A stretch of DNA of 64,000 nt. Source: Sorangium cellulosum (GTDB taxonomy: Bacteria; Myxococcota_A; Polyangia; Polyangiales; Polyangiaceae). Position 1 is the stretch's first letter; every line of letters starts with the position of its first letter. The notes beneath the pieces were generated by a model. It worked only from the letters and a program-made list of their open reading frames with translations. It ran no database searches and was not told the DNA's origin. The translations under genes were made by a program, and so were the position numbers. Shown one piece after another: positions 45,308-54,321 of this stretch. The stretch covers positions 5,517,001-5,581,000 of the forward strand of contig NZ_CP012673.1 in the NCBI RefSeq assembly GCF_002950945.1, read 5' to 3'.

Positions 45308-48118
45308 ATGCGGCAATCCTCGATTTTCGGGGCAGGGCGGTGGAACGTCGCCCTGTTCGCGCCGGCGGCGCTGGCCATCGTTGCTTGTGGGGCGGCGTGC
45401 AGCTCCCCCGTGGAGGTGCCGGAGGACGTGGGAGCCGTCCAGCAAGCCGCGGCGCTGGAGCTGCCTGCGGGCTTCCAGGAGGAGATCTTCGCCAGTGGTC
45501 GAGTCGAGCCCACGGCGGTGCGGTTCGCTCCTGACGGCCGCGTCTTCGTCGCGGAGAAGAGCGGCCTTATCTGGTCCTATACGAGCGTCGATGATCCGAG
45601 CGCGCCGGTGCGCGTCGCCGACCTCCGCGCCAGCGTGCACAACTTCTGGGACCGCGGGCTGCTGGGGCTCGCCGTGCACCCCCGATTCCCGGCGGTGCCG
45701 CACCTGTATGTCTCGTATGCGCTCGACGCCTTCGCCGACGGCACCGTCCCGCGCTGGGGCACGGGCGGCGCCACGCCGAGCACGGCCGATCCTTGCCCGA
45801 GCCCCCCGGGCTCCACCGCCGACGGGTGCGTGGTCTACGGCCGGATCTCACGGATCGTGATCGACACGGCGACGCTCGCCGGCACCGAGCAGCCGCTGCT
45901 GTCGGGCAACTGGTGCCAGCAGTACCCGAGCCATTCCACCGGCGATCTCGCGTTCGGGCGCGACGGGTACCTCTATGCGAGCGCGGGCGACGGCGCGAGC
46001 TTCACCTTCGCCGACTTCGGCCAGGAGGGCAGCCCCGTCAACCCGTGCGACGACCCCCCCGACGGCATAGGCGGCCCGAACAGCGGTGTCGACGCCGAGG
46101 GCGGCGCGCTGCGCAGCCAGGATCTGCTCAGCGCGTCGGACCCCATCAGCTACGACGGCAGCGTGCTGCGCATCGACGTGAGCGGCAGCGGCGTCGCGGT
46201 GCCCCCGGACAACCCGCTCGCCAGCAACGGGGTCCCTGGCGACGATTTCATTATCGCCATGGGGCTGCGCAATCCGTTCCGCATCGCGGCGCGCCCCGGC
46301 ACGGACGAGGTCTGGATCGCCGACGTCGGCTGGAACGTCTGGGAGGAGCTGAACCGCATCGAGTCGCCGACCTCCAGCGTGAAGAACTTCGGCTGGCCGT
46401 GCTTCGAGGGCACGGGAGAGCAGGGCGGTTATGCTTCCCGCGCCCTGTGCCAGAGGCTCTACGCGGGGGATTACCCGTCGATCCTCAGCCTGCAGGAGCC
46501 TTATTACACGTACCCGCACTGGGACGACGTGGTCGAAGGGGACGGCTGCGGCACGGGCAGCTCGTCGGTCACGGGCGTGGCCTTCAACACGAGCGCCGCG
46601 TTCCCCGAGGCCTACGACGGCGCCCTGTTCTTTGCGGACTCCTCGCGGCGGTGCGTGTGGACCCTGTTCGCCGGCGCGGGCGGCCACCCCGATCCCTCGC
46701 GCCGCGCCGTGTTCGTCAAGAAGACCTCCGGGCGTGTCGTCGACCTCCAGATGGGCCCGGACGGCAAGCTCTACTACGTCGATTTCGACGGAGGGAACAT
46801 CTATCGGGTCGCGTACTTCGCGGGGAACACGCCGCCCGAGGCGCGCCTCACGGCGTCGCCGACGAGCGGCCCCGCACCGCTGACCGTGCACCTCGACGCC
46901 AGCGGGTCGAGCGACGCGGAGGACGGCGGCGCGCTGTCGTTCGCGTGGGACCTCGATGGCGATGGCGCGTTCGACGACGCGACCGGGCCGACGACGACCG
47001 CCACGTTCACCACCCCGGGCCGGCACGTGGTGGCCGTCCGGGTCTCGGACAGCCACGGGGCCGAGCGCGTCGCCAGCGCCGCGGTCGTGACCGACAACTC
47101 GCCGCCGGTCCCGGTGATCGACGCCCCGGCGCCGGGGTCGTCGTGGAGCGTGAACCAGAGCGTCGCGTTCTCGGGGCACGCGCTCGACCCGGAGGACGGC
47201 GAGCTGCCGCCAGAGCAGCTCTCCTGGAGCCTGATCCTGCACCATTGCATGACGCTCGACGATTGCCACGAGCACCCCATCACCACGTTCGAGGGGGTCG
47301 CGTCGGGCAGCTTCGTCGCCCCCGATCACGATTACCCCACGTACCTGGAGCTGCGGCTCACCGCGACCGACCTGTCGCCGGCGCCCGCCGCGCTGAGCGC
47401 GACGACCCGGCTCGAGCTCAGGCCCGAGACGGTCGACCTGACCTTCGCGACGGAGCCCCCGGGGCTCGGCCTCACCGTCGGCTCCGAGTCGCGCGGCGCG
47501 CCGTTCACGAAGACGGTGGTCGACGGCTCGGTGGTGTCGGTGAGCGCTCCGCGCACGCAGGTGGTCGGCGGGGTCACGTACACCTTCGCCTCCTGGTCGG
47601 ACGGCGGCGACGCGGCGCACACGATCGTGGCCTCGCCGTCGACGCGCGCGTTCACGGCGCGTTACGTCGACCATACCTGCACGGACGGCGCCCGGAACGG
47701 CGGAGAGACCGGGGTCGACTGCGGCGGCGGGTGCCCCCCGTGCCCCTGCGCGGGAGCGACCTACGAGGCGGAGTCGATGTTCCACTCGACGGGCCGCGCC
47801 CTGGCCGGCGGCTGGAACATCTCGTCGAACGGCTATATCTCCGCGCAACACGACTTCAGCGCCGGCAACGCCGCGATCACCGTTGTCGCGCGGGGCTCGC
47901 AGGCGCTCGGCGTCTGGCCCATCATGGCCGTCTCCGTCGGCGGCGCCGAGATCGGCAGGGTCAACGTGACGACCACGAGCTACTCGGCCTACCGCTTCAC
48001 CTGGCCCGCGAGCGCCGGCCGCCAGGAGATCCGCGTGCGGTTCACCAACGACCTGAACATCCTGCTCCAGGATCGCAACCTGTACGTCGACAGGGTGCAG
48101 ATCACCTGCGGCGGTTGA
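45308..48118 (+). CDS. glucose/sorbosone dehydrogenase-type lipoprotein with PKD and CBM domains
   Basis: ATG 45308 is ten bases after GGAGG and gives 936 aa. The lipobox ends at Cys27 (IVAC). Residues about 45-520 form a six-bladed PQQ-type propeller (FAPDGRVFVAEKSGLIW, RGLLGLAVHPRF, IAMGLRNPFRIAARPGTDEVWIADVGWN, FFADSSRRCVW). Then come a PKD domain (about 525-600; SPTSGPAPLTVHLDASGSSD), an Ig-like region, a repeat domain with TYTFASWSDGG, a Cys-rich linker (GVDCGGGCPPCP) and a C-terminal CBM60-like xylan-binding module beginning ATYEAESMF. It would oxidise sugars at the cell surface while bound to polysaccharide. No PQQ synthesis genes are seen. Confidence 0.86.
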   Translation: MRQSSIFGAGRWNVALFAPAALAIVACGAACSSPVEVPEDVGAVQQAAALELPAGFQEEIFASGRVEPTAVRFAPDGRVFVAEKSGLIWSYTSVDDPSAPVRVADLRASVHNFWDRGLLGLAVHPRFPAVPHLYVSYALDAFADGTVPRWGTGGATPSTADPCPSPPGSTADGCVVYGRISRIVIDTATLAGTEQPLLSGNWCQQYPSHSTGDLAFGRDGYLYASAGDGASFTFADFGQEGSPVNPCDDPPDGIGGPNSGVDAEGGALRSQDLLSASDPISYDGSVLRIDVSGSGVAVPPDNPLASNGVPGDDFIIAMGLRNPFRIAARPGTDEVWIADVGWNVWEELNRIESPTSSVKNFGWPCFEGTGEQGGYASRALCQRLYAGDYPSILSLQEPYYTYPHWDDVVEGDGCGTGSSSVTGVAFNTSAAFPEAYDGALFFADSSRRCVWTLFAGAGGHPDPSRRAVFVKKTSGRVVDLQMGPDGKLYYVDFDGGNIYRVAYFAGNTPPEARLTASPTSGPAPLTVHLDASGSSDAEDGGALSFAWDLDGDGAFDDATGPTTTATFTTPGRHVVAVRVSDSHGAERVASAAVVTDNSPPVPVIDAPAPGSSWSVNQSVAFSGHALDPEDGELPPEQLSWSLILHHCMTLDDCHEHPITTFEGVASGSFVAPDHDYPTYLELRLTATDLSPAPAALSATTRLELRPETVDLTFATEPPGLGLTVGSESRGAPFTKTVVDGSVVSVSAPRTQVVGGVTYTFASWSDGGDAAHTIVASPSTRAFTARYVDHTCTDGARNGGETGVDCGGGCPPCPCAGATYEAESMFHSTGRALAGGWNISSNGYISAQHDFSAGNAAITVVARGSQALGVWPIMAVSVGGAEIGRVNVTTTSYSAYRFTWPASAGRQEIRVRFTNDLNILLQDRNLYVDRVQITCGG

Positions 48119-48133
48119 CCCGCCGGGGCCGAC

Positions 48134-48234
48134 CCCTGCTCGCCCATCGATGAGCAGGGCGCCGCCGGGCACGCGCCGGCGCGCCGGCGCCTGACGGAGC
48201 CCTGCCGGGCGTGCGGCGCCGCCCCGCGGGGCGG
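48134..48234. terminator. three successive hairpins between convergent genes
   Basis: In the 140-bp gap between convergent stops: CCCTGCTC/GAGCAGGG with a 10-nt loop (48134-48159), an 18-bp perfect palindrome GCGCCGGCGCGCCGGCGC (48173-48190), and a 16-bp palindrome CCGCCCCGCGGGGCGG (48219-48234). None has a T-tract. The first, 16 bp after the dehydrogenase stop, is the best terminator candidate. Confidence 0.5.
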
Positions 48235-48258
48235 AGGGGCGGCGGACGCCGCGCCGCC

Positions 48259-49287
48259 TCAGCCGTGGCCGATGGTGGCGAGCACGCCGAAGTGGTCGGA
48301 CAGCGTCGTCCGGACCGGCCTGCCCGCGGCCTCGATCGTGACGGGCTCGTCGAGGATGCGCGTCGTGTGCAGGCCGGTGTCGAGGCCGCGCAGGAGCACG
48401 TGATCGAGCCGCCAGCCCGTGTCGTCCACGTCGCCCGTGCCGAGCCCGTCGTGCGAGAACGTCCCGCGGCGGTCGGGCACGTCCGCATCGCGGAACCCCG
48501 CACGCTCCAGGCGCCGGAACAGCGAGGAGCCGGGGGTCGTGTTGAGGTCGCCGAGCAGGAGCGCCGGCGCGCCGCCCGCCTTCTCGTCGACCCAGGCGAG
48601 CAGCCGCTCGAGCTGCGGCGGCTGCTCCGCGCCGCCCGGCGACAGGTGCACCGCGAAGACGTGGAGGTCGCCGATCCCGGGCGCGGCGACGCGCGCGTGC
48701 AGCGCGCCGCGCGCGTTCACGGTCGACTCGAACACGAGCACGCCGAGGTCCTCGAGCGGCGTGCGCGCGAGCAGGCCCGTGCCGAAGGAGCCGCCGTAGG
48801 CGATGAGCCCGCCGAAGCGCGACGACGGGGCGGTCGGCGACGCCGCCGAGGCCGTCGGCTCCCCGACGCACCGGCCGACGACCTCATGAATGGTGCCGAC
48901 CGGGTGGCTCGCGATGCAGTTGAGGCACGGCGTGGGCAGGGTGAGCGCCGTGGACGCGCAGTGCTGGACGACACAACGCGCGAGCGCCTCGTCCGAGAGC
49001 CCGGCGCATTTTGCCTCAGCGCACGCGACGAGCGGCCTCACCTGGCCGGCGCTGCACGCGGCGGGCGCGGCCGGGTGCACGGGCTCCGGCCGGAGGGCGT
49101 GTGGCAGCCGGGACGCGAGCGCGCGCCGGAGCAGATCCCAGTGCGCGTCGAGCCAGAACTCCTGCACGAACAGGAGGTCCACGTCGAGCGCTGCGAGCGC
49201 CTCGACCACGCGGGGCACCCGCTCCGTCGCATACGGCAACACGCCGACAGCGAGCCCTGCATTAAATGTGGCGACCTGGAACGGCAT
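48259..49287 (-). CDS. endonuclease/exonuclease/phosphatase-fold protein
   Basis: A DNase I-like protein. MPFQVATFNAGLAVG (ATG 49287, 342 aa) is a natural start, while in-frame ATG 49311 and GTG 49392 are possible. Catalytic signatures are FNAG, FVQEFW (metal Glu), HVFAVHLSPGG, LLLGDLNTTPGSSLF and TLSDHFGVLATI. A Cys-rich insertion (about 85-145; LVACAEAKCAGLSDEALARCVVQHC) sits between the metal Glu and the middle of the fold, as in several myxobacterial members. The substrate could be a phosphodiester or phospholipid (sphingomyelinase-like relatives). No clear signal peptide with the chosen start. Confidence 0.8.
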   Translation of the reverse strand: MPFQVATFNAGLAVGVLPYATERVPRVVEALAALDVDLLFVQEFWLDAHWDLLRRALASRLPHALRPEPVHPAAPAACSAGQVRPLVACAEAKCAGLSDEALARCVVQHCASTALTLPTPCLNCIASHPVGTIHEVVGRCVGEPTASAASPTAPSSRFGGLIAYGGSFGTGLLARTPLEDLGVLVFESTVNARGALHARVAAPGIGDLHVFAVHLSPGGAEQPPQLERLLAWVDEKAGGAPALLLGDLNTTPGSSLFRRLERAGFRDADVPDRRGTFSHDGLGTGDVDDTGWRLDHVLLRGLDTGLHTTRILDEPVTIEAAGRPVRTTLSDHFGVLATIGHG

Positions 49288-49473
49288 GGTCGGTGTCGGG
49301 CAGCGTTGCATATCGCGTGCCGCCGGCGCCGGTGTCGTTGCAGCCTCGACATTCGTGCGCTCCGGTGATGCGGAGTACGCGGCGGAGGTCACGGGGTGGC
49401 CCGGGCGTGTCCTCCGCCGCGCGCCGAGCGGCTGCGCGCGCCGCAGAATGCCGTTAATTGAAGCGGACCGCGC

Positions 49474-51567
49474 TCACGGGAGCGGAGGGGGCGTGTGGGT
49501 ATCCACCTCGAGGTGAGCAAACCAGCTCACGTTGGTCGACGCAGCGCCCGTGACGCGCACGCGCACGTCGTTGCCGGAGGTATCGAGCGTCACGTCCCAG
49601 GCCGACGCCGCCGCGTCCTCGCCGTCGCTGCCGAACGTCTGCACCGCGCCGACGAGCGTCGCCGGGCCGCTGTCATGACGCTTGACCCCGACCGTCCGGC
49701 GGAAGACGGCCGAGTCGCCGGTCGACCGATTGCGGGCGACGACGACCGCGGCGACGTGGGCGACCGTGTCGTCGGGCACCGCGTAGCTCGCGGCGGTCGC
49801 CGTCGTGGCGTTCTCCGTCACCGCCACGCCCCCGGTGCGCACGACCGCTCTCCCGGGCGCGTCGACATCCTGGCCCGCCGTGAGCACCCGCGACCAGCCG
49901 GTCTTCAGGAACCCCGAGGACTTCACGTACTTCAGCCCGGTCGTCCGATCCGTGTACTCGGAGCCGGCGGGCGCGTAGTGGACGCCCTCCGGCGCGCCGG
50001 GCAGCCTGAGCGAGTAAAGGCCGCTCTCCACTGCGGCCTGGTCGCCCAGCGTGTGGAAGATCGGGTTCGGCGCGGTGTATCCGTCGAACTCGAGGTCACG
50101 CAGCTTCACGTTCGTCGCCTTCTTGTTCGTGGTGATGACCGTGTAGTCCCGGATGATGAGGCCCGTGGCCTGCGCTGCGCCGGGGCTCCGGTAGAGCTTC
50201 GAGTTCTCGATCGTCACGTCATTCGCCGAGCGCACCATCACGTCGCCGCTCGTGTTGTCGTAGACGGCGCACCCGCCGACCAGGACGCGGCCGGTCTGGT
50301 TCTCCGCCCCCTGGCCCGGACCGATATCGGAGACCACGAGCCCGGTCTGGTTGTTGTGGAGGATGCAATTCTGGATGACGACATCCTCGGCCGAGGTGAC
50401 GTTGATGCCCGCGCCGGTGTTGTTGTTGCACGCCACGCCGCAGACCAGCACGTCCCTGCCGACCGCGCCTACGAGGTTCGTGCCGAAACCGACGCCGTTC
50501 GTCCCGTTCCTCGCCGCGGAGCCGCCGACGATCGTGACGTTGCGGTAGGGCTGGTAGTTCACGCGGAGGGCGACGCCCGCGGCGAGCGTGACCGACGGCG
50601 CCGTGTTCAGCACGACGTCCCAGAAGAGATTGTTGACATTCGTCACCGACGCGACGTCGAGCACCTCGTACCGCGTCGTCGTCGGGTTCCAGACGGCGAG
50701 CAGCCTCGCGAGGTTGGTGCCGAGGAGGCGGTTCTGGTCCTCCTTGTACCGGAAGGACGTCGGCGTCGGCGTCGGGTCCCCCGGACCTCCCTGGATCGTC
50801 GCGGTGAAGCTGCCGATCGACGAGATCTGGAAGCCGTTGCCCTGGCAGTCGTGAGCGTGGCAATCGATGAACGACACGTTCCGGTTCCGGCCTACGGAGA
50901 ACCCTGGCGCGCTGCCGAGGCCGGGCTGGGTGCACTTGATGTTCTTCGACACGCAGGCGACGACCGTGACGTTCTCGGCCCCCGCGAGGTAAATGCCCGG
51001 TTTGCTCACCCCGTCGATCACACACCCGGAGATCACGCCGTCGCGCGTGGTGTAACCGGTCACGATCCCGTTGGTGATCGACCCGAGCTCGCGTCCCACG
51101 GGTTCCGCGCCGCGCTGCGGCAGCTTCATGCCGTTGCCGTCGCCCAGCACGGTCACCCGCTCGCAAAAAAAGTCGACACAAGCATTGAGCGTGACCGCGC
51201 CAGCGCTGTCCGGACCCGCGTCCTCGAACTGGATCGTCAGGTCGCGGATCCCCACGTTCCTGAGCTCTCCGGGGTTGCGGTTGGCGTCGAGATCCTTCTC
51301 GAACCAGACCGGGATGAACGGCTCGCGGGTACCCTCTTCCTCGTCGACATAGACCTTGTGCAGGATCACGCTGTTCCGGCCGTCGCCCTGGAGGATCACC
51401 CCGTTGCCCTTCACGCGCACGGTCGCCCGGATGGCGTAGATCCCCTTCGGGAAGTAGACGATGCCACCACCGGCCGCCTCGGCCGCCTCGATCGCGTCCA
51501 TGATATTCGGCTGATCATCGTGGGAGCCGTTGCCCAGCGCGCCGAAATCCATGACATTATGTATCAT
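49474..51567 (-). CDS. right-handed beta-helix protein, pectate-lyase/tailspike-like
   Basis: A 697-aa protein; ATG 51567 follows GAGGAG by seven bases. VMDFGALGNGSHDDQPNIMDAIEAAEAAGGGIVYFPKGIY is the pectate-lyase-3/tailspike N-terminal segment. Regular short strands with Asn/Val/Ile (NVTVVAC, NVSFIDC, DVVIQNCILHNNQTG, NVKLRDLEFDGY) build the helix to about 520. The C-terminal part (SAVFRRTVGVKRH, DTSGNDVRVRVTGAAS) resembles the trimerising tips of phage tail proteins. It has no signal peptide, unlike secreted pectinases. It could be a polysaccharide-binding or cleaving spike from a phage remnant or contractile injection system, but no other phage gene is nearby. Confidence 0.8.
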   Translation of the reverse strand: MIHNVMDFGALGNGSHDDQPNIMDAIEAAEAAGGGIVYFPKGIYAIRATVRVKGNGVILQGDGRNSVILHKVYVDEEEGTREPFIPVWFEKDLDANRNPGELRNVGIRDLTIQFEDAGPDSAGAVTLNACVDFFCERVTVLGDGNGMKLPQRGAEPVGRELGSITNGIVTGYTTRDGVISGCVIDGVSKPGIYLAGAENVTVVACVSKNIKCTQPGLGSAPGFSVGRNRNVSFIDCHAHDCQGNGFQISSIGSFTATIQGGPGDPTPTPTSFRYKEDQNRLLGTNLARLLAVWNPTTTRYEVLDVASVTNVNNLFWDVVLNTAPSVTLAAGVALRVNYQPYRNVTIVGGSAARNGTNGVGFGTNLVGAVGRDVLVCGVACNNNTGAGINVTSAEDVVIQNCILHNNQTGLVVSDIGPGQGAENQTGRVLVGGCAVYDNTSGDVMVRSANDVTIENSKLYRSPGAAQATGLIIRDYTVITTNKKATNVKLRDLEFDGYTAPNPIFHTLGDQAAVESGLYSLRLPGAPEGVHYAPAGSEYTDRTTGLKYVKSSGFLKTGWSRVLTAGQDVDAPGRAVVRTGGVAVTENATTATAASYAVPDDTVAHVAAVVVARNRSTGDSAVFRRTVGVKRHDSGPATLVGAVQTFGSDGEDAAASAWDVTLDTSGNDVRVRVTGAASTNVSWFAHLEVDTHTPPPLP

Positions 51568-52033
51568 CTCGCGTCTCCTCGTTCGGTAGGTTCTTCGTCA
51601 AGAAAGCTGTTTACGACAGGCGCGGTCCGAGCCGCTCGAACCACGGAAAGCAGGCGATGACCCACGCCGGCACGCTTCCGTCGCGCTCGTCGCGCCCCGG
51701 CTAGCCGGCCGGTCCGTGGTGGAACCGCCGCTCAGCGCGCGGCATTCCGTCGCCCTCAGACTAAATATCACGCCGCGGCGCCACGCGCCGCATGGTGATG
51801 AGATTGCGTATCAGGTCGCGACGCCATGCCCAGTCTGCTCTTCGCCGGAATCGGTCTCACGGGCGGGTAATCCGGGTCGAGAGGCGACGTGAAATATTCA
51901 TGAATGCGCGATGACAGGCGATTACCACGGCGCCAGGCCACGGCCATGACGACATGCCACGGCCATGACGACGGGCCATGACCATCGCCGCTCCGGCGAT
52001 CTCGCCCGCGCGTCGGTGTGCTAGGGTCGCGCC
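51568..52033. other. 466-bp intergenic region with CCACGGCCATGACGAC repeats
   Basis: Two copies of CCACGGCCATGACGAC and one shorter GGCCATGACC at about 51938-51983, just upstream of the dehydrogenase gene. It is locally less GC-rich at 51750-51930. Promoters for the divergent beta-helix and dehydrogenase genes must lie here, but no definite elements were recognised. Confidence 0.4.
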
Positions 52034-52957
52034 GTGGTGCTCCGGGTGATGTTCTGCGGCACGGGTTGGCTCGACGTGGTGCCGTGCGTCGCGCGGGCGC
52101 TCGCGGCCGCGGGCGTCGAGGCGCAGGTCGTCGCGCGGGACCCGGCGCGGCCGCTCGCCCCTCAGCTCCGGGACGTCGACGTGACGCTGCCGTCGAACGC
52201 CCTCTTCGGCGCCGAGGAGATCGCGGCGGCGCCGCGGCTGCGGCTAATCCAGCAGCCCGCGGTCGGCCACGAGGGCATCGACCTCGCGGCGGCGCGGGCG
52301 CGCGGCGTGCCCGTGTGCAACGCGCCCGGGATGAACGCGGACGCCGTCGCCCAGGCCGCCCTGCTGCTCGTGCTCGCGCTCGCGCGGCGGCTGCCCGCGG
52401 CGCAGCGCGCCTTCGGGGCGGCCCGCATCGGCGCGCCGCTCGGCGTCGAGCTCACCGGCAAGCGGCTCGGCGTCGTGGGGCTCGGCGAGACGGGCGGCCG
52501 CCTCGCGGGCGCCGCCCGGGCGCTCGGCATGCAGGTCGAGGCGGTGCGCTCGGCCCACGGGCGCGGCGGGCTGCTCGTGATGCTCGGCCGGGCCGACGTC
52601 GTGTCGATCCACTGCCCGCTGACGCCCGCGACCCGCGGCCTCTTCGACGACGAGGCGTTCGCGGCCATGCGCCCGGGCGCGCTGCTCGTCAACGTCGCCC
52701 GCGGCGCCATCCTCGACCGCGGGGCGCTCGAGCGGGCGCTCGCGGCCGGCCGGCTCGGCGGCGTGGGCCTCGACGTGTTCTGGGAGGAGCCGTGGGACCC
52801 GCACGAGCCGCTCTTCGCGCGCGACGACGTGATCGCGCTCCCCCACGTGGCCGGCTCGACCGAGGAGGCCTTCGCCCGGATCGCCGGCGTCGTCGCGCAG
52901 AACACGCGGGCCCTCCTGGACGGCGGGCCGCTCGCGCACCGCATCGACGGCGCCTGA
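52034..52957 (+). CDS. D-isomer-specific 2-hydroxyacid dehydrogenase
   Basis: A 307-aa NAD(P)-dependent dehydrogenase starting at GTG 52034. The Rossmann motif is GVVGLGETGGRLA (about 144-156). The catalytic set is present: VNVARGAILD (Arg), the acidic VFWEEP (Glu) and LPHVAGST (His). It is a little shorter than classical SerA or lactate dehydrogenase because the substrate domain is compact. Natural substrates (glyoxylate, hydroxypyruvate, phosphoglycerate or others) cannot be told from sequence. It converges with the pirin gene (45-bp gap). Confidence 0.9.
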   Translation: MVLRVMFCGTGWLDVVPCVARALAAAGVEAQVVARDPARPLAPQLRDVDVTLPSNALFGAEEIAAAPRLRLIQQPAVGHEGIDLAAARARGVPVCNAPGMNADAVAQAALLLVLALARRLPAAQRAFGAARIGAPLGVELTGKRLGVVGLGETGGRLAGAARALGMQVEAVRSAHGRGGLLVMLGRADVVSIHCPLTPATRGLFDDEAFAAMRPGALLVNVARGAILDRGALERALAAGRLGGVGLDVFWEEPWDPHEPLFARDDVIALPHVAGSTEEAFARIAGVVAQNTRALLDGGPLAHRIDGA

Positions 52958-53002
52958 GCGGCGGCGGCGTCGACGACGGCGGCGGGGCGGCGGCCCGCCC
53001 CC

Positions 53003-54127
53003 TCAGCCGGCCTTCTCGTGCCGCCCGTCGGGGTGCCGCGCGAAGCGGAGGTCCTCGCGGCCGTGGACCGGGCCGTCGCTCGGCCAGGGCCAGCCGCCGA
53101 AGCGGGTGCGCCGGTAATCGGCGTAGGCCTGCTGGACCTCGGCCATCGAGTTCATCACGAAGGGGCCTTGCTGCGCCACGGGCTCGCCGATGGGCCGGCC
53201 CTGGAGGAGCAGGATCTCGGCCTCGTCCGGGCCGTTCTCGAGCAGCGCCGGGGAGGCCTGTCGGAGCGCGATCCGGCGGGCCGCGGGGACGGCGCGGGCG
53301 CCGACGCGCAGCTGGCTGCCGCGGAAGAAGTAGAGCGTGCGATCCGTGCCGGGCGCGGCGGCGGGCAGCGTGAACCGCGCGCCGGGCGCCATCTTGATCG
53401 TCCAGATCGCGACGTCGCTCGAGGCGCGCGCCGCCCACGACCTCGGCGGCGGCGCCGGCGGGCGGAGCTCGCCGAACGCGCCCGCGACCACCGTGATCTC
53501 CGTCGCCCGCCCGGCCGCGTCGCGCGCGACCTGCCGCGGGATCGTGCGCTCCCACATCATCACGAAATGCGGGTCGGCGAGCTTGTCGGCGCGCGGCAGG
53601 TTGAGCCAGATCTGGAAGAGCTCGAGCGGGTTCGGCGCGTCGCTGGCGAGGAGCGGGAACATCTCCGCGTGGACGACGCCGCTGCCGGCCGTGAGCCACT
53701 GGACGTCGCCGCGGCCGTAACGCGCGGCCGCGCCGAGCGAGTCGGCGTGATCGATGAGGCCGCGCCGCACGACCGTCACCGTCTCGAAGCCGCGGTGCGG
53801 GTGCTGCGGGAAGCCGGGGACCACGTCGCCGTGGTACATGCGCCAGCCGTCCTTGCCCGCGAAGTCGCGCCCGATGGCGCGGCCGGCGAGCGAGGCGGCG
53901 GGCCCCAGCTGCTCGTTGCCGGCCGGGTACGCGTCGTCGTGGTGCACGCAGAACAGGAAGGGATCGCGCGTCTCCCAGGGAAACCCGAGCGGCGCGACGT
54001 CGAGCGCGACGTCGTCGCCGGCGAGCGCGGCGTCGTCGGTGCTGCTGGTGGGCGAGGGCTCGGGGCGGGCGCACGCGGCCACGACAGGCGCGGCGGCGAG
54101 GGCACCGAGGGCAGTTCGGCGGTCCAT
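53003..54127 (-). CDS. pirin-family protein with lipoprotein signal
   Basis: ATG 54127 (MDRRTALGALAAAPVVAAC) gives a 374-aa product with a lipobox at Cys19; the longer frame upstream is unsupported. The N-terminal cupin has FPQHPHRGFETVTVVRRGLIDHADSLG and VQWLTAGSGVVHAEMFP, supplying the His/Glu metal ligands of pirin. EPVAQQGPFVMNSMAEVQQAYADYR marks the C-terminal domain. Pirins are generally cytosolic or nuclear, and some are quercetinases. Export to the envelope as a lipoprotein is unusual. Confidence 0.88.
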   Translation of the reverse strand: MDRRTALGALAAAPVVAACARPEPSPTSSTDDAALAGDDVALDVAPLGFPWETRDPFLFCVHHDDAYPAGNEQLGPAASLAGRAIGRDFAGKDGWRMYHGDVVPGFPQHPHRGFETVTVVRRGLIDHADSLGAAARYGRGDVQWLTAGSGVVHAEMFPLLASDAPNPLELFQIWLNLPRADKLADPHFVMMWERTIPRQVARDAAGRATEITVVAGAFGELRPPAPPPRSWAARASSDVAIWTIKMAPGARFTLPAAAPGTDRTLYFFRGSQLRVGARAVPAARRIALRQASPALLENGPDEAEILLLQGRPIGEPVAQQGPFVMNSMAEVQQAYADYRRTRFGGWPWPSDGPVHGREDLRFARHPDGRHEKAG

Positions 54128-54321
54128 GGCCCACATCGTACGTTGCGCGGGAAGGAGCGACAACGGGACGTCCTGCAACGCCACGTTGCGTTTCCGCAAC
54201 GACGTGGCGGCAAGCGGGAAGCGGGGACCACGCGGGTACATGCGGGCAGGGGAAGAGGCGGCGGCCCGCCGAACACTTTTTCACGGCCGCGCTGCGGAGC
54301 TCGGCGCTAGAGTCGGACTTC

